A stretch of DNA of 64,000 bases from Microbacterium pseudoresistens (GTDB taxonomy: Bacteria; Actinomycetota; Actinomycetes; Actinomycetales; Microbacteriaceae). The stretch is taken from positions 372,001 through 436,000 of the forward strand of contig NZ_JACCBH010000001.1 in assembly GCF_013409745.1 (NCBI RefSeq), written 5' to 3'. Shown piece after piece: positions 34,968 through 43,090 of the stretch. The notes beneath the pieces were generated by a model that was given only the letters and a program-made list of their open reading frames with translations, was not told the DNA's origin and made no database searches. Within the stretch, counting starts at the first letter, position 1, and each line of letters opens with the position of its first letter. The translations under genes were made by a program, and so were the position numbers.

Positions 34968-36257
34968 GTGCTTCCCTCTGCACGACGGACCCTCATGGTC
35001 CTCCCCGCCATAGCCGCGAGCGCGGCCATGCTCCTCACCGGATGCGCCGGAGACCCCGGCACCGGATCAGCCGACGAAGAGGTCACCCTCCGACTCGTCT
35101 GGTGGGGCTCCGACGACCGCGCCGCCGTCACCCGCGACGCCGTCGCCGCCTTCGAAGAACTGCACCCGAACATCACGGTGCAGACCGAGTCGCTGCCCTT
35201 CGAGGGCTACTTCGACAAGCTCTCGACGCAGATCGCCGCGAACGACGCTCCCGACGTGCAGCAGCTCACCGGAGACTTCGTCGTCGAGTACGGTACGCGA
35301 GGCGCCCTTCTCGACCTCGCCGACGTCGACACGTCCAAGCTCGACAGTGCCACCACTGACATCGTCGACTTCGACGGGGAACAGCTCGGCGTGCCCACGG
35401 GCATCGCGACCTTCGCCATCGTGGCCAACCCCGTGCTCTTCGAGCAGGCCGGCGTCCCCATGCCTGACGACGAGAGCTGGACGTGGGAGGAGTACGCCGA
35501 CATCGCGCAGAAGATCTCCGACGCGAGCCCCGACGGTGTCTTCGGCTCCCAGGCGCTCGGCACCGACTCGAACCAGATCGCGATCTGGGCCCGGCAGAAC
35601 GGCCAGGAGCTCTTCACGGCGGAGGGTCAGCTCGGGGTCGACGAAGGCGCCGTGGCAGACTTCTACGCGTTCGCCAAGAGCATGGTGGACAGCGGCGCCG
35701 CGCCGACCGCCGACGAAGCGACCGAGCAGACCACCCTCGGACTCGAGCAGACCGGCACCGCACTGAACCGCTACGCCATGGGCTTCTGGGCATCCAACCA
35801 GCTCCCGTCCCTCGAGGCGCTCTCCCAATCCGGGCTCGAGCTGCTGCGCTACCCGACCGCGAGCGGGAAGGCGGGTGACCAGAAGATGTCGTTCGTGGCA
35901 TCCCAGTACTGGTCGGCCTCGTCGCGCACCGAGCATCCCGTCGAGGCGCAGCTGCTCATCGACTTCCTCGCCAACTCGCCCGATGCGGGCAAGCTCCTCC
36001 TCGTCGGTCGCGGAGCCCCGGCCAACAGCGACGTCCGCGAGGCGCTCATCCCGATCCTCGGCCCGGAGGACGCGAAGGTGCTCGACTTCGTCGCCGCGAT
36101 CTCCGACGAGGTCGTCGTCTCGCCGCTCGCACCCGCGGGAGGCGCCACGTTCCAGGAGAATATGCGCCGCTACACGACCGAGGTGTTCTTCGGGAGGATG
36201 AGCCCCGCGGACGCGGCGACAGCGCTCCTCGACGAGACGCGCACCGCCCTGGGCTGA
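34968..36257 (+). CDS. Extracellular solute-binding lipoprotein, family 1 (galacturonate module)
   Basis: This 429-residue binding protein has a signal peptide and lipobox at Cys26 (LLTGC). It starts at a GTG with AAAGGAG six bases upstream, which is far better than the longer frame. The mature part contains EEVTLRLVWWGSDDRAAVTR and HPNITVQTESLPFEGYFDKL, typical of CUT1 binders. It diverges from the two permease genes and their catabolic partners, an arrangement that puts the receptor under its own promoter. The transcript ends at a strong hairpin (36267-36304). Confidence 0.92.
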   Translation: MLPSARRTLMVLPAIAASAAMLLTGCAGDPGTGSADEEVTLRLVWWGSDDRAAVTRDAVAAFEELHPNITVQTESLPFEGYFDKLSTQIAANDAPDVQQLTGDFVVEYGTRGALLDLADVDTSKLDSATTDIVDFDGEQLGVPTGIATFAIVANPVLFEQAGVPMPDDESWTWEEYADIAQKISDASPDGVFGSQALGTDSNQIAIWARQNGQELFTAEGQLGVDEGAVADFYAFAKSMVDSGAAPTADEATEQTTLGLEQTGTALNRYAMGFWASNQLPSLEALSQSGLELLRYPTASGKAGDQKMSFVASQYWSASSRTEHPVEAQLLIDFLANSPDAGKLLLVGRGAPANSDVREALIPILGPEDAKVLDFVAAISDEVVVSPLAPAGGATFQENMRRYTTEVFFGRMSPADAATALLDETRTALG

Positions 36258-36266
36258 TCCCCGCCC

Positions 36267-36304
36267 GACTGTGCCGCCGGCGACTCGACCACGGCGGCAC
36301 AGTC
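36267..36304. terminator. Bidirectional hairpin between binding protein and GntR regulator
   Basis: GACTGTGCCGCCG and CGGCGGCACAGTC form a perfect 13-base stem around a 12-base loop, 9 bases after the binding-protein stop and 11 bases before the end of the GntR gene. It serves both converging genes. Confidence 0.8.
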
Positions 36305-36315
36305 GTTCCTGGAGG

Positions 36316-36981
36316 TCAGGACTCTGGCTTGCCCGACCACCAACCCAAGACGTGGGCGATGTGGCGTCGCATGAACAGGTCGGCGCCCTCGCCGTCCCCG
36401 CTGAGAAGGAGATCGAGCAGCGTGTGATGCTCGTCCGCGGACGTGCGCAGCTCATCGGTTCCCGACATCCCCGCGAGACCGACGAGTCGTGTCTTGCCCC
36501 TCAGCTCGGTCACGACCTGGAGCAGCCGGGCGTTGCCCGCGAGACGCAGCAGCCCCAGATGGAACTCGTGGTCGGCGTCGAGGAAACGGGTGAGATCCGA
36601 CTCCAACGCCGCCGCGACGATGTCATCGGCCCGCTCACGGAACGACCCGATCCGCTCGCGATCCGCTCCGCGGGCGACGAGCGCCATCGCGGGACCCTCG
36701 AGCCACTGGCGGACCTCGACGATCTCCCGGAGCTCGCTGTCGTCCATGCCCCGGATGCGGAAGCCCTTGTAGCGCACCGACTCCACGAGTCCGCGCTTCT
36801 CCAGGTTGATCATCGCCTCGCGGACGGGCGTGGCCGAGACTTCGAAGCGCGTTGCGAGGTTCGGTGCGGTCACGAGCTGCGCTGGCTCGAGCTCGCCCGA
36901 GATGATCGCCGCGGCGAGCAGGCGCTCCACCTCATCCCGGATGCTCGGCACGTCGCCGATTGGGCGGATCGTCGAACCCAT
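36316..36981 (-). CDS. GntR-family (FCD) regulator of the galacturonate module
   Basis: This 221-residue protein has an N-terminal GntR winged helix (PNLATRFEVSATPVREAMIN, LEKRGLVESV) and a C-terminal FCD ligand domain (DADHEFHLGLLRLAGNARLL, DEHHTLLDLLLSG), the branch that includes UxuR/ExuR/FadR relatives sensing sugar acids. The ATG at 36981 has GAGGAG just upstream; a slightly longer frame (37005) is less likely. It probably represses the divergent importer and catabolic genes through the repeated GTAA-N4-TTAC sites. Confidence 0.88.
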   Translation of the reverse strand: MGSTIRPIGDVPSIRDEVERLLAAAIISGELEPAQLVTAPNLATRFEVSATPVREAMINLEKRGLVESVRYKGFRIRGMDDSELREIVEVRQWLEGPAMALVARGADRERIGSFRERADDIVAAALESDLTRFLDADHEFHLGLLRLAGNARLLQVVTELRGKTRLVGLAGMSGTDELRTSADEHHTLLDLLLSGDGEGADLFMRRHIAHVLGWWSGKPES

Positions 36982-37052
36982 CGCACTCCTCAAGTCACAC
37001 ACCACGGTACCCCCTCTCCGCCCGCGGCGGTGCTCGCTGCTACGGTCGGACG

Positions 37053-37151
37053 ATGACCGAGGCGCTCGTCAACACCCGCGTCCAGGAGGTGCTCAGCCTC
37101 TGGGGCCAGAACAAGACCGTCGCGACTCTCGCACGCGTCCTCCGCGCATGA
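37053..37151 (+). pseudogene. Truncated start of an unidentified gene
   Basis: An ATG seven bases after TACGGT (a leaderless-type promoter) opens MTEALVNTRVQEVLSLWGQN and KTVATLARVLRA, then stops. The well-formed promoter and start suggest the 5' end of a once longer gene, cut at about 37150 where unrelated sequence and then IS481 debris follow. The family was not recognised. Confidence 0.4.
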
Positions 37152-37272
37152 ACTCAGCGAGTTCACGCAACGCAGTTGCGAGCCCGAACGCGATCAGTGT
37201 GGGCGACTTGAGGTTGAGGAGCGCCCGTCGCATGGCGTCGAGCGCTTCAGCATCGGCCGGAAAGCCCCCGCG
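37152..37272. other. Unidentified sequence between truncated gene and IS481 remnant
   Basis: A minus-strand frame here reads ALDAMRRALLNLKSPTLIAF then GLATALRELAEFM, which looks protein-like, but no family was recognised and no start is visible. It may be the tail of another disrupted gene. Confidence 0.3.
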
Positions 37273-37548
37273 TTCGCCTACCAGCTCATCCCGAAATCCG
37301 CCCCGACCCGTCCCGCCGGCCCGAACACCTGGCGAGTCCGCCACGACACCATCGACAACGACGGCAAGATCACCCTCCGCCACACCGGCAGACTCCTCCA
37401 TCTCGGCATCGGCCGAGCACACTCCCGCACCGAGATCATCTGCCTCGTCCACAACAACAACGCCACCGTCATCGCCCTGAGCACCGGAGAACTCCTCGCA
37501 GAATTCACCGTCGACCCCGCAAAGAACTACCAACGCAAAAACGGCTGA
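37273..37548 (+). pseudogene. C-terminal remnant of an IS481-family transposase
   Basis: The frame FAYQLIPKSAPTRPAGPN to NYQRKNG (91 residues) is clearly homologous to the last 90 residues of the intact transposase at 37746-38906; compare LRHTGRLLHLGIGRAHSRTE with LRYAGQIRHLGIGRAHSGTP. The DDE domain is missing and no start is present. It is an older, divergent relative. A degenerate right end resembling IS481 ends follows at about 37571-37598. Confidence 0.8.
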
Positions 37549-37594
37549 ACTCCCGAAACCGGGGGTTCAGTCGTTCACGATGCCCTGAGACATC

Positions 37595-37613
37595 ACAAGG
37601 GTGGACCCAGCGG
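37595..37613. repeat. 19-base copy of the tRNA-Ala 3' end
   Basis: acaagggtggacccagcgg here is identical to 39019-39037, which covers the last 12 bases of tRNA-Ala(CGC) and 7 bases beyond it. The two copies enclose the IS481 element and the tRNA terminator. The arrangement is like att sites of a tRNA-integrating element, or a duplicated tRNA end left by rearrangement. Confidence 0.65.
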
Positions 37614-37721
37614 TGTCTGGTTTCAGGACATCGTTGACAGATGATCGCGCGGATCGTGCTCGTGATCGTTGACACCTGAGTCGGGTCATCGTCGACGCTC
37701 TGCCGGTGATGATCGTTGACC
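37614..37721. repeat. Cluster of IS481-end-like motifs
   Basis: ATCGTTGAC occurs at about 37629, 37665 and 37711 and again in the left end at 37734. GAGTCGGGTCATCGTCGAC at 37677 repeats the core of the left inverted repeat with one change. A related end (TTTCAGGACATCGTTGACAG, 37620-37639) precedes it. It looks like two or three nested or tandem insertion-sequence ends. Confidence 0.55.
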
Positions 37722-38936
37722 GGTGAGTCGGGTCATCGTTGACGGGTGAAACCAAAGAATCTCGTCATCGTCCGCGCCGTCACCGATCAAGGCCTGACCC
37801 ATGCTGAAGCCGCTGCGCGCTTCGGGGTGACCCGCCAATGGGTACACACCCTCGTGCACCGTTACGAAGCCGAAGGCCCGGACGGACTCGCGCCACGCTC
37901 TCGGGCCCCGAAGAACCGGCCCGGCACCACCCCGCCCGCAATCCGCGACCGGATCGTCCAACTACGCAGCGACCTGACCCACTCCGGAGCCGACGCCGGG
38001 CCGGTCACGATCGCCTGGTACCTCGAGCAGGAAGGCCACCGATCACCATCCACGTCCACGATCCGCAGGATCCTGCACGACGCCGGCCTCATCGTCCCCG
38101 CACCCCACAAACGCCCCCGCAGCTCTTACATCCGATTCCAAGCCGATCTGCCCAACGAATGCTGGCAAGCCGACATCACACACTGGTTCCTCGCCAACGG
38201 CACCCGCGTCGAGATCCTCGACTTCCTCGACGACCACGCCCGCTACCTGCTCGACATCCGGCCCGCGGCGGCGTTCACAGGCCCGATGGTCGTCACCGCG
38301 ATGACCGAGCTGATCGCCCGCTACGGGCCGCCGTATTCGACTCTCACCGACAACGGCCTCGTGTTCACCACCCGCCTGGCCCGCTTCAAAGGCGCCCGTG
38401 GCGGATTCGAGAAACTCCTCACCGCGCACCGCATCACTCAGAAAAACGGCCGCCCCGGTCACCCGCAAACCCAGGGGAAGATCGAACGCTTCCACCGGAC
38501 ACTCAAACGCTGGCTCACCGCACGCCCACTGCCCGACACGATCGAAGACCTCGCCGCCCGGCTCGCACAGTTCCAGACCTGGTACAACACCGCCCGCCCC
38601 CACAGAGCGCTCGCAGGCCGCACCCCCGAGCAGGCCTACACCGCGCTCCCGAAAGCCACCCCGACCACGACCACCGACACGACCGAATGGCGCTCCCGCA
38701 CCGACACCGTCGACCAGCACGGGAAAGTCACCCTCCGCTACGCCGGCCAGATCCGCCACCTCGGCATCGGCCGCGCTCACTCAGGCACCCCGGTGCTCCT
38801 ACTCACCCACAACCGCGACGTCACCGTCAGCAGCATGAACACCGGAGAAATCATCGCCGAGTTCACCATCGACCCCGACAAGAACTACCAGGCCAAGAAC
38901 CCGTGACCCCCACCGTCAACGATGACCCGACTCACC
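37722..38936 (+). mobile_element. IS481-family insertion sequence, apparently complete
   Basis: Perfect 24-base inverted repeats at 37722-37745 and 38913-38936 (left end begins GGTGAGTCGGGTCATCGTTG) flank a single intact transposase gene. The outer limit of the left end is uncertain because partial copies of the same motif lie just outside it. No clear target duplication was identified. It is inserted just beyond the terminator of tRNA-Ala. Confidence 0.85.
37746..38906 (+). CDS. IS481-family transposase
   Basis: This intact 386-residue transposase has an N-terminal helix-turn-helix (THAEAAARFGVTRQWVHTLV), then an rve-type DDE domain with Asp in CWQADITHWFL, Asp in STLTDNGLVF and Glu in GKIERFHRTLKRW. 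WYNTARPHRALAGRTPEQAY is typical of the family. The C-terminal extension (LGIGRAHSGTPVLLL) is shared with the remnant at 37273. The ATG directly follows the left repeat and the stop lies 6 bases before the right repeat. All catalytic residues are present, so it may be active. Confidence 0.95.
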   Translation: MKPKNLVIVRAVTDQGLTHAEAAARFGVTRQWVHTLVHRYEAEGPDGLAPRSRAPKNRPGTTPPAIRDRIVQLRSDLTHSGADAGPVTIAWYLEQEGHRSPSTSTIRRILHDAGLIVPAPHKRPRSSYIRFQADLPNECWQADITHWFLANGTRVEILDFLDDHARYLLDIRPAAAFTGPMVVTAMTELIARYGPPYSTLTDNGLVFTTRLARFKGARGGFEKLLTAHRITQKNGRPGHPQTQGKIERFHRTLKRWLTARPLPDTIEDLAARLAQFQTWYNTARPHRALAGRTPEQAYTALPKATPTTTTDTTEWRSRTDTVDQHGKVTLRYAGQIRHLGIGRAHSGTPVLLLTHNRDVTVSSMNTGEIIAEFTIDPDKNYQAKNP

Positions 38937-38969
38937 AACCCCGCGTCACACGTCAACACCCCACACAAC

Positions 38970-39018
38970 AAAAAAGCCCTGAGCCGCGACCAGTTCGTAA
39001 ACTATGTCGCGACTCAGG
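38970..39018 (-). terminator. Rho-independent terminator of tRNA-Ala
   Basis: On the minus strand a 13-base stem (arms 39018-39006 and 38990-38978, one mismatch) is followed by GC and six T (38975-38970), starting just 8 bases after the tRNA 3' end. It is a textbook intrinsic terminator. Confidence 0.85.
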
Positions 39019-39037
39019 ACAAGGGTGGACCCAGCGG
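39019..39037. repeat. 19-base direct repeat at the tRNA-Ala 3' end (partner of 37595)
   Basis: This is the tRNA-side copy of the 19-base repeat. It overlaps the tRNA acceptor/T-arm end by 12 bases, which is the usual position of a crossover site for integrases that target tRNA genes. No integrase gene is present between the copies. Confidence 0.6.
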
Positions 39038-39098
39038 GATTCGAACCCGCGACCTCTTCATTGCGAACGAAGCGCGCTACCAACTGCGCCATGGGCCC
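39026..39098 (-). tRNA. tRNA-Ala(CGC)
   Basis: A 73-base cloverleaf on the minus strand begins GGGCCCATGGCGCAGTTGGT. Acceptor GGGCCCA pairs with TGGGTCC, the anticodon loop is TTCGCAA (anticodon CGC, reading GCG), and the T-arm is GCGGG-TTCGAAT-CCCGC. CCA is not encoded. It is followed by an intrinsic terminator and marks the right border of the IS481/galacturonate segment. Confidence 0.93.
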
Positions 39099-39145
39099 GT
39101 GGACTCAGTCACACTATCACGTCGTCGCCAGCGCCCGGCGCACGC

Positions 39146-40033
39146 TCAGCCCGCGGCGCGACGCGTCAGCAGCCGACGCACGTGCGCCTCGATCTCGGCG
39201 TCGTCGACGATGCCCATCCGCGCATACGGCGATTCGGTCTGCGCCGACTCGGCATCCTTCGGGCGCGCGGCGGGGATCTCCGCCAGCGCTCGCGCAGCCA
39301 TCCGATCGGTGCGACGCTGCAGCTCGGCCTGGCGGCGCGCCTCGCGTTCGAGAGCACGTGCGTCGATCGTCGCCTGCGCCGCGTGCGCGCGGCTGCCCGC
39401 AACGCTCACGAGCGGCTGAGGCAGCTCGCGCGGCGTCCAGGTGCGCGGCCCCTGGTCGTGCAGCTCGGTGACACGAGATGTCTGCGGCTCAGCGACCGGC
39501 GCAGGGTTCTCGCGCATCGCCCTGCGTGCGGCGCGAGCCGCGACCGAGGCCATCCGCCCGAGCACGAACAGCGCGAGAGCGCACACCGCGCCGCCGATCC
39601 AGAGCGCCGTCGATGCTCCCGTCGCGAGCAGCTGCCACACCCCGAGACCCACCAGAGCAAGCCCCAGTACGACGAACACGGATGAGGTCACACGGGTGCG
39701 CCGACGTGCACGGGCCTGCCGGTACGCCGGATCGGCGCGCGTCGCGGCGAGCTCCTGCCGAAGCCGCTCCAACTCGGCGACTTCACGCTCGGCCTGCACA
39801 CGCTTGGCGAGCTTCTGCTGAGCCAGGGCGGTGCGTGCCGTGAGCTCCAGCCGCACCTCCTGCGGCGTCTCGCTCGTCTCGGCGAGCACCCGCAACGCCC
39901 GGTTCAGCCGCACCGCGTTGCGCTCCGCGGCCTCGTACTGGTGACGCCCGCGCCACGACGGCAGCAGATACAGCATCCAGAGCAGCACGGACACGAGAAC
40001 GATCACGCCCCCGCTCAGCACCGGCCCATCCAT
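39146..40033 (-). CDS. Membrane-anchored protein with coiled segment, function unknown
   Basis: This 295-residue protein has an N-terminal membrane helix (GGVIVLVSVLLWMLYLLPSW), a charged helical region rich in Ala, Arg and Glu (EREVAELERLRQELAATRAD), two central membrane segments (SVFVVLGLALVGLGVWQLL, ALWIGGAVCALALFVLG) and a long basic, helical C-terminus ending YARMGIVDDAEIEAHVRRLL. It has the look of a conserved Microbacteriaceae protein of unknown role, possibly in the envelope. The ATG at 40033 gives a clean N-terminal helix; longer frames are not supported. Confidence 0.7.
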   Translation of the reverse strand: MDGPVLSGGVIVLVSVLLWMLYLLPSWRGRHQYEAAERNAVRLNRALRVLAETSETPQEVRLELTARTALAQQKLAKRVQAEREVAELERLRQELAATRADPAYRQARARRRTRVTSSVFVVLGLALVGLGVWQLLATGASTALWIGGAVCALALFVLGRMASVAARAARRAMRENPAPVAEPQTSRVTELHDQGPRTWTPRELPQPLVSVAGSRAHAAQATIDARALEREARRQAELQRRTDRMAARALAEIPAARPKDAESAQTESPYARMGIVDDAEIEAHVRRLLTRRAAG

Positions 40034-40112
40034 GCCTCCACGGTAGGCGACGAGCCGCCAACGCCCGGGTGCGTCGGCGCGCGTGTCGCGCGTGCAGGGT
40101 ACTGTCACCAGA

Positions 40113-41495
40113 GTGACGACCCTCTCCTCCTCGCAACGGCTGGTCGTCGCCGTCGCGGTCCTCGCCTCGTTCGTCGCGTTCCTCGACGGCACCGTCGTCA
40201 CCGTCGCCCTGCCCGCGATCAGCCGCGAGCTCGGCGGCGGCATCACCACCCAGCAGTGGGTCGTCGATGCGTACCTCATCACCCTCAGCGCCCTCATCCT
40301 GCTGGCCGGATCGCTCTCCGACGCGTACGGACGCATCGCGGTGCTGCGCGCGGGACTGATCGGTTTCGGCGTCGCATCGATCGCCGTCGCCGCGGCCCCC
40401 GAGCCGCTGGTGCTCGTCGTCGCCCGCGCGGTGCAGGGCGCGGCCGGAGCCCTGCTCGTGCCCAGCTCGCTCGCCCTCATCAGCGCGGCGATGCGCGGCG
40501 AGGTCCGCTCCCGTGCGATCGGCGTGTGGACGGCCTTCACCACCATTGCTCAGCTCGCAGGGCCTCTGCTGGGCGGACTGTTCACCGACTACCTCTCGTG
40601 GCGGCTGGTGTTCCTCATCAACATCGTTCCGATCGCCGTCACCCTCGTGCTGCTCGGCCGACTGCACCTTGCCGAGCAGCCGCGCGACGTGCGGGTGGAC
40701 TGGCTCAGCGGCGTCTTGTGCGCCCTCGGTTTCGGCGGCGTGGTGTTCGCGCTCATCGAGCAGCCGAACCTGGGTTGGGCCTCTCCCGCGATCTGGATTT
40801 CAGGGATCGCGGGAGTCGCCCTCTTCATCGCGTTCCTGCTCCGACAGCGGGTGGGTGACGGCTCCGTCCGATCGCCCCTGCTGCCGCTGTCGCTGTTCCG
40901 AGTGCGCAACTTCTCGTGGGGCAACGGGGCGACCCTGTTCGTCTACGCCGCTCTCGCGCTGAACGGGTTCGTCGTCGGGGTCTATCTGCAGCAGGGGGCC
41001 GGACTCGGGGCCACCGCGGCGGGCCTCGCATCGCTGCCCATGAGCATCCTCATGATCCTGCTCAGTTCACGGATCGGCACATGGGCCGGACGCCTCGGAC
41101 CTCGTCCGTTCATGACAGCCGGCCCTCTGCTCATGGCCGCCGGCGCGCTGTGGCTGCTCACCGTCACGGTGCCGTTCGACTACTGGTGGCAGGTGCTGCC
41201 GGCGATGATCCTCATGGGTCTCGGCCTGTCGGTCACCGTCGCGCCGCTCACGGCCGCCATCCTCGGTTCCGTCGACGAGCGGCGCTCGGGCATCGCCTCC
41301 GCCGTGAACAACGCCGTATCCCGTGCCGCGGGACTGCTCATCGTCGCCGCGCTGTCGACCATCGTGGGCGGCACGCTCGACCTGGCGGGCTTCCACAGCG
41401 CCGCCGTGGTGACCGCCGTGCTCATGGCGCTCGGCGGGGTCGTGTCGTGGATCGGGATCCGCCGCCCGGACCCGGAGCTGGCTCAGCCGCGCTGA
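40113..41495 (+). CDS. MFS drug-resistance-type exporter (DHA2/EmrB family)
   Basis: This 460-residue transporter has about 14 membrane segments. Motifs are FVAFLDGTVVTVALPAISRE (the DHA2 motif D1), QWVVDAYLITLSALILLAGS, LSDAYGRIAVLRAGLIGFG (motif A) and ARAVQGAAGALLVPSSLALI (motif C). It exports drugs or other small molecules by proton antiport; the substrate is not predictable. The GTG at 40113 was chosen because TACTGT lies seven bases before it, a leaderless arrangement. The 3' end overlaps the converging acetyltransferase gene by 13 bases. Confidence 0.9.
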   Translation: MTTLSSSQRLVVAVAVLASFVAFLDGTVVTVALPAISRELGGGITTQQWVVDAYLITLSALILLAGSLSDAYGRIAVLRAGLIGFGVASIAVAAAPEPLVLVVARAVQGAAGALLVPSSLALISAAMRGEVRSRAIGVWTAFTTIAQLAGPLLGGLFTDYLSWRLVFLINIVPIAVTLVLLGRLHLAEQPRDVRVDWLSGVLCALGFGGVVFALIEQPNLGWASPAIWISGIAGVALFIAFLLRQRVGDGSVRSPLLPLSLFRVRNFSWGNGATLFVYAALALNGFVVGVYLQQGAGLGATAAGLASLPMSILMILLSSRIGTWAGRLGPRPFMTAGPLLMAAGALWLLTVTVPFDYWWQVLPAMILMGLGLSVTVAPLTAAILGSVDERRSGIASAVNNAVSRAAGLLIVAALSTIVGGTLDLAGFHSAAVVTAVLMALGGVVSWIGIRRPDPELAQPR

Positions 41496-42124
41496 TCGAG
41501 CGCGGGCAGGTCTCCCGGCGGCACCATCGAGACCTCGGCGGGCACGCGACCCTCCGTCCAGCGACGCAGCACGCCTTCGGGCACATCGCTCTGCACGAGG
41601 GCGAAGCAGAGGTGGTCGCGCCAGTCGCCGTCGATGTGGATGTACTGCCTGCGCAGCCCCTCGTAGCGGAACCCGAGCTTCTGCACCACGCGCAGGCTCG
41701 CCGTGTTCTCCGGACGGATGCAGATCTCGATCCGGTGCAGCCCGAGCTCCGAAAAGCACAGGTCGGTGACCATCGCCACGGCCGCGGGAGTGATGCCGCG
41801 CCCGGCATAGCGCTCGCTCACCCAGTACCCGATCGTCGCCGATCCGAGCGAGCCGCGCATCACGCCCCACACGTTGAGCTGCCCGGTCACCTCGCCGTCG
41901 TACTCCATCACGAACGGGTAGCCCGCGCCGTCACGATGCTGCTGCAGCAGCCGGCGGATGCTCACACGCATGTCGAAGCTCACCGCGGAATGCGGCAACG
42001 TTGCCTCCCAGCGCCGCAGCCACGCCCGGTTGCTCAGCAGCTCCTGCTGCAGCACCTTCGCGTCACGGGCGCGCACCAGACGGATCTCCACCGGCCCGTG
42101 CCTGCGTGCGACGATCGAATCCAC
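41483..42124 (-). CDS. GNAT acetyltransferase, RimJ/RimL-like
   Basis: This 213-residue acetyl-CoA-dependent N-acetyltransferase carries the GNAT core ATIGYWVSERYAGRGITPAA (the RGxGxA-type pyrophosphate loop), LGLHRIEICIRPENTASLRV and VQKLGFRYEGLRRQYIHIDG. These are typical of the ribosomal-protein alanine acetyltransferase group (RimJ), which modifies protein N-termini or small molecules. It sits upstream of nothing else and 39 bases downstream of galU on the same strand, so the two may be cotranscribed. Confidence 0.87.
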   Translation of the reverse strand: MDSIVARRHGPVEIRLVRARDAKVLQQELLSNRAWLRRWEATLPHSAVSFDMRVSIRRLLQQHRDGAGYPFVMEYDGEVTGQLNVWGVMRGSLGSATIGYWVSERYAGRGITPAAVAMVTDLCFSELGLHRIEICIRPENTASLRVVQKLGFRYEGLRRQYIHIDGDWRDHLCFALVQSDVPEGVLRRWTEGRVPAEVSMVPPGDLPALDQRG

Positions 42125-42163
42125 GATCCGCTCCCTCGATGAGACCGTTGCAGCGGATGACGC

Positions 42164-43051
42164 TCAGAGGCGTTCCGCGAAATCCTTCAGCCACGGGCGC
42201 AGCTCGGGCCCGAGGTCTTCTCGGTCCGAGGCCAGCTGCACGATCGCCTTGATGTAGTCGACGCGGTCGCCGGTGTCATAGCGGCGACCGCGGAACACGA
42301 CGCCGTACACGCCCGGCCCGTCGGCGTCGGCCGCAAGCTCCTGCAGCGCATCCGTCAGCTGGATCTCGCCGCCCTTGCCCGGTTCGGTGCGCTCGAGGAT
42401 GGGGAACACCGCGGCGGGAAGCACGTAGCGTCCGATGACGGCGAGATTCGAGGGCGCATCCTCCTTGGCCGGCTTTTCGACCAGCCCGGTGACCTTGACG
42501 ATGTCGGGGTCGCCGGTCGACTCGACGGCAGCAGCGCCGTACATGTGGATGCTGTCGGGGTCGACCTCCATGAGGGCGATCACGGTCGCCCCGGTCTCGA
42601 CGTGCTTATCGATCATCGTCGGCAGCAGCGGGTCGCGCTCGTCGATGAGGTCATCGCCCAGGAGCACGGCGAACGAGCTGTCGCCCACGTGCGTCTTCGC
42701 CCGCAGCACCGCATGGCCGAGGCCCTTCGGCTCACCCTGGCGCAGGTAGTGGATATCGGCGAGATCGCTGGACTTCATCACGTGGGCGAGCCGGCCGGTA
42801 TCGCCCTTCTCTGTGAGCTTCTCCTCGAGCTCGGGAACCGAGTCGAAATGATTGGAGATGGCGTTCTTGTTGCGACCGATGATGACGAGGATGTCGTCGA
42901 TGCCGGCCTCCACCGCCTCCTCGACGACGTACTGGATCGCCGGCTTGTCGACGACGGGGAGCATCTCCTTGGGCATCGCCTTCGTCGCAGGCAGGAACCG
43001 TGTGCCGAGACCTGCGGCGGGGATCACGGCCTTGATCTGAGAAATCGCCAT
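42164..43051 (-). CDS. galU: UTP-glucose-1-phosphate uridylyltransferase
   Basis: This 295-residue nucleotidyltransferase makes UDP-glucose for cell-wall and polysaccharide synthesis. It shows AVIPAAGLGTRFLPATKAMP, KEMLPVVDKPAIQYVVEEAV, FAVLLGDDLID and GLVEKPAKEDAPSNLAVIGR, the standard GalU signature series, and has full length. It diverges from the 5-formyl-THF cyclo-ligase gene across 39 bases. Confidence 0.96.
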   Translation of the reverse strand: MAISQIKAVIPAAGLGTRFLPATKAMPKEMLPVVDKPAIQYVVEEAVEAGIDDILVIIGRNKNAISNHFDSVPELEEKLTEKGDTGRLAHVMKSSDLADIHYLRQGEPKGLGHAVLRAKTHVGDSSFAVLLGDDLIDERDPLLPTMIDKHVETGATVIALMEVDPDSIHMYGAAAVESTGDPDIVKVTGLVEKPAKEDAPSNLAVIGRYVLPAAVFPILERTEPGKGGEIQLTDALQELAADADGPGVYGVVFRGRRYDTGDRVDYIKAIVQLASDREDLGPELRPWLKDFAERL

Positions 43052-43078
43052 CGGACCAGACTAGCCGAGCGCCCTCGG

Positions 43079-43084
43079 TAGAAT
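43079..43084 (+). promoter_or_regulatory. -10 element TAGAAT of a leaderless transcript
   Basis: TAGAAT ends six bases before the ATG at 43091, so transcription should begin at or next to the start codon. The same spacing occurs at several other genes in the window (serC, the XPB gene, the MFS gene). Confidence 0.6.
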
Positions 43085-43090
43085 CGGTGC

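Noticed and set aside
37093..37533. A minus-strand frame over the IS481 remnant as a gene
   Set aside because: It is the antisense of a recognisable transposase tail; only the short part around 37152-37260 is ambiguous.
39026..39098. Different identity for the tRNA, for example Val or Gly
   Set aside because: The anticodon loop TTCGCAA gives anticodon CGC, which reads GCG (Ala).
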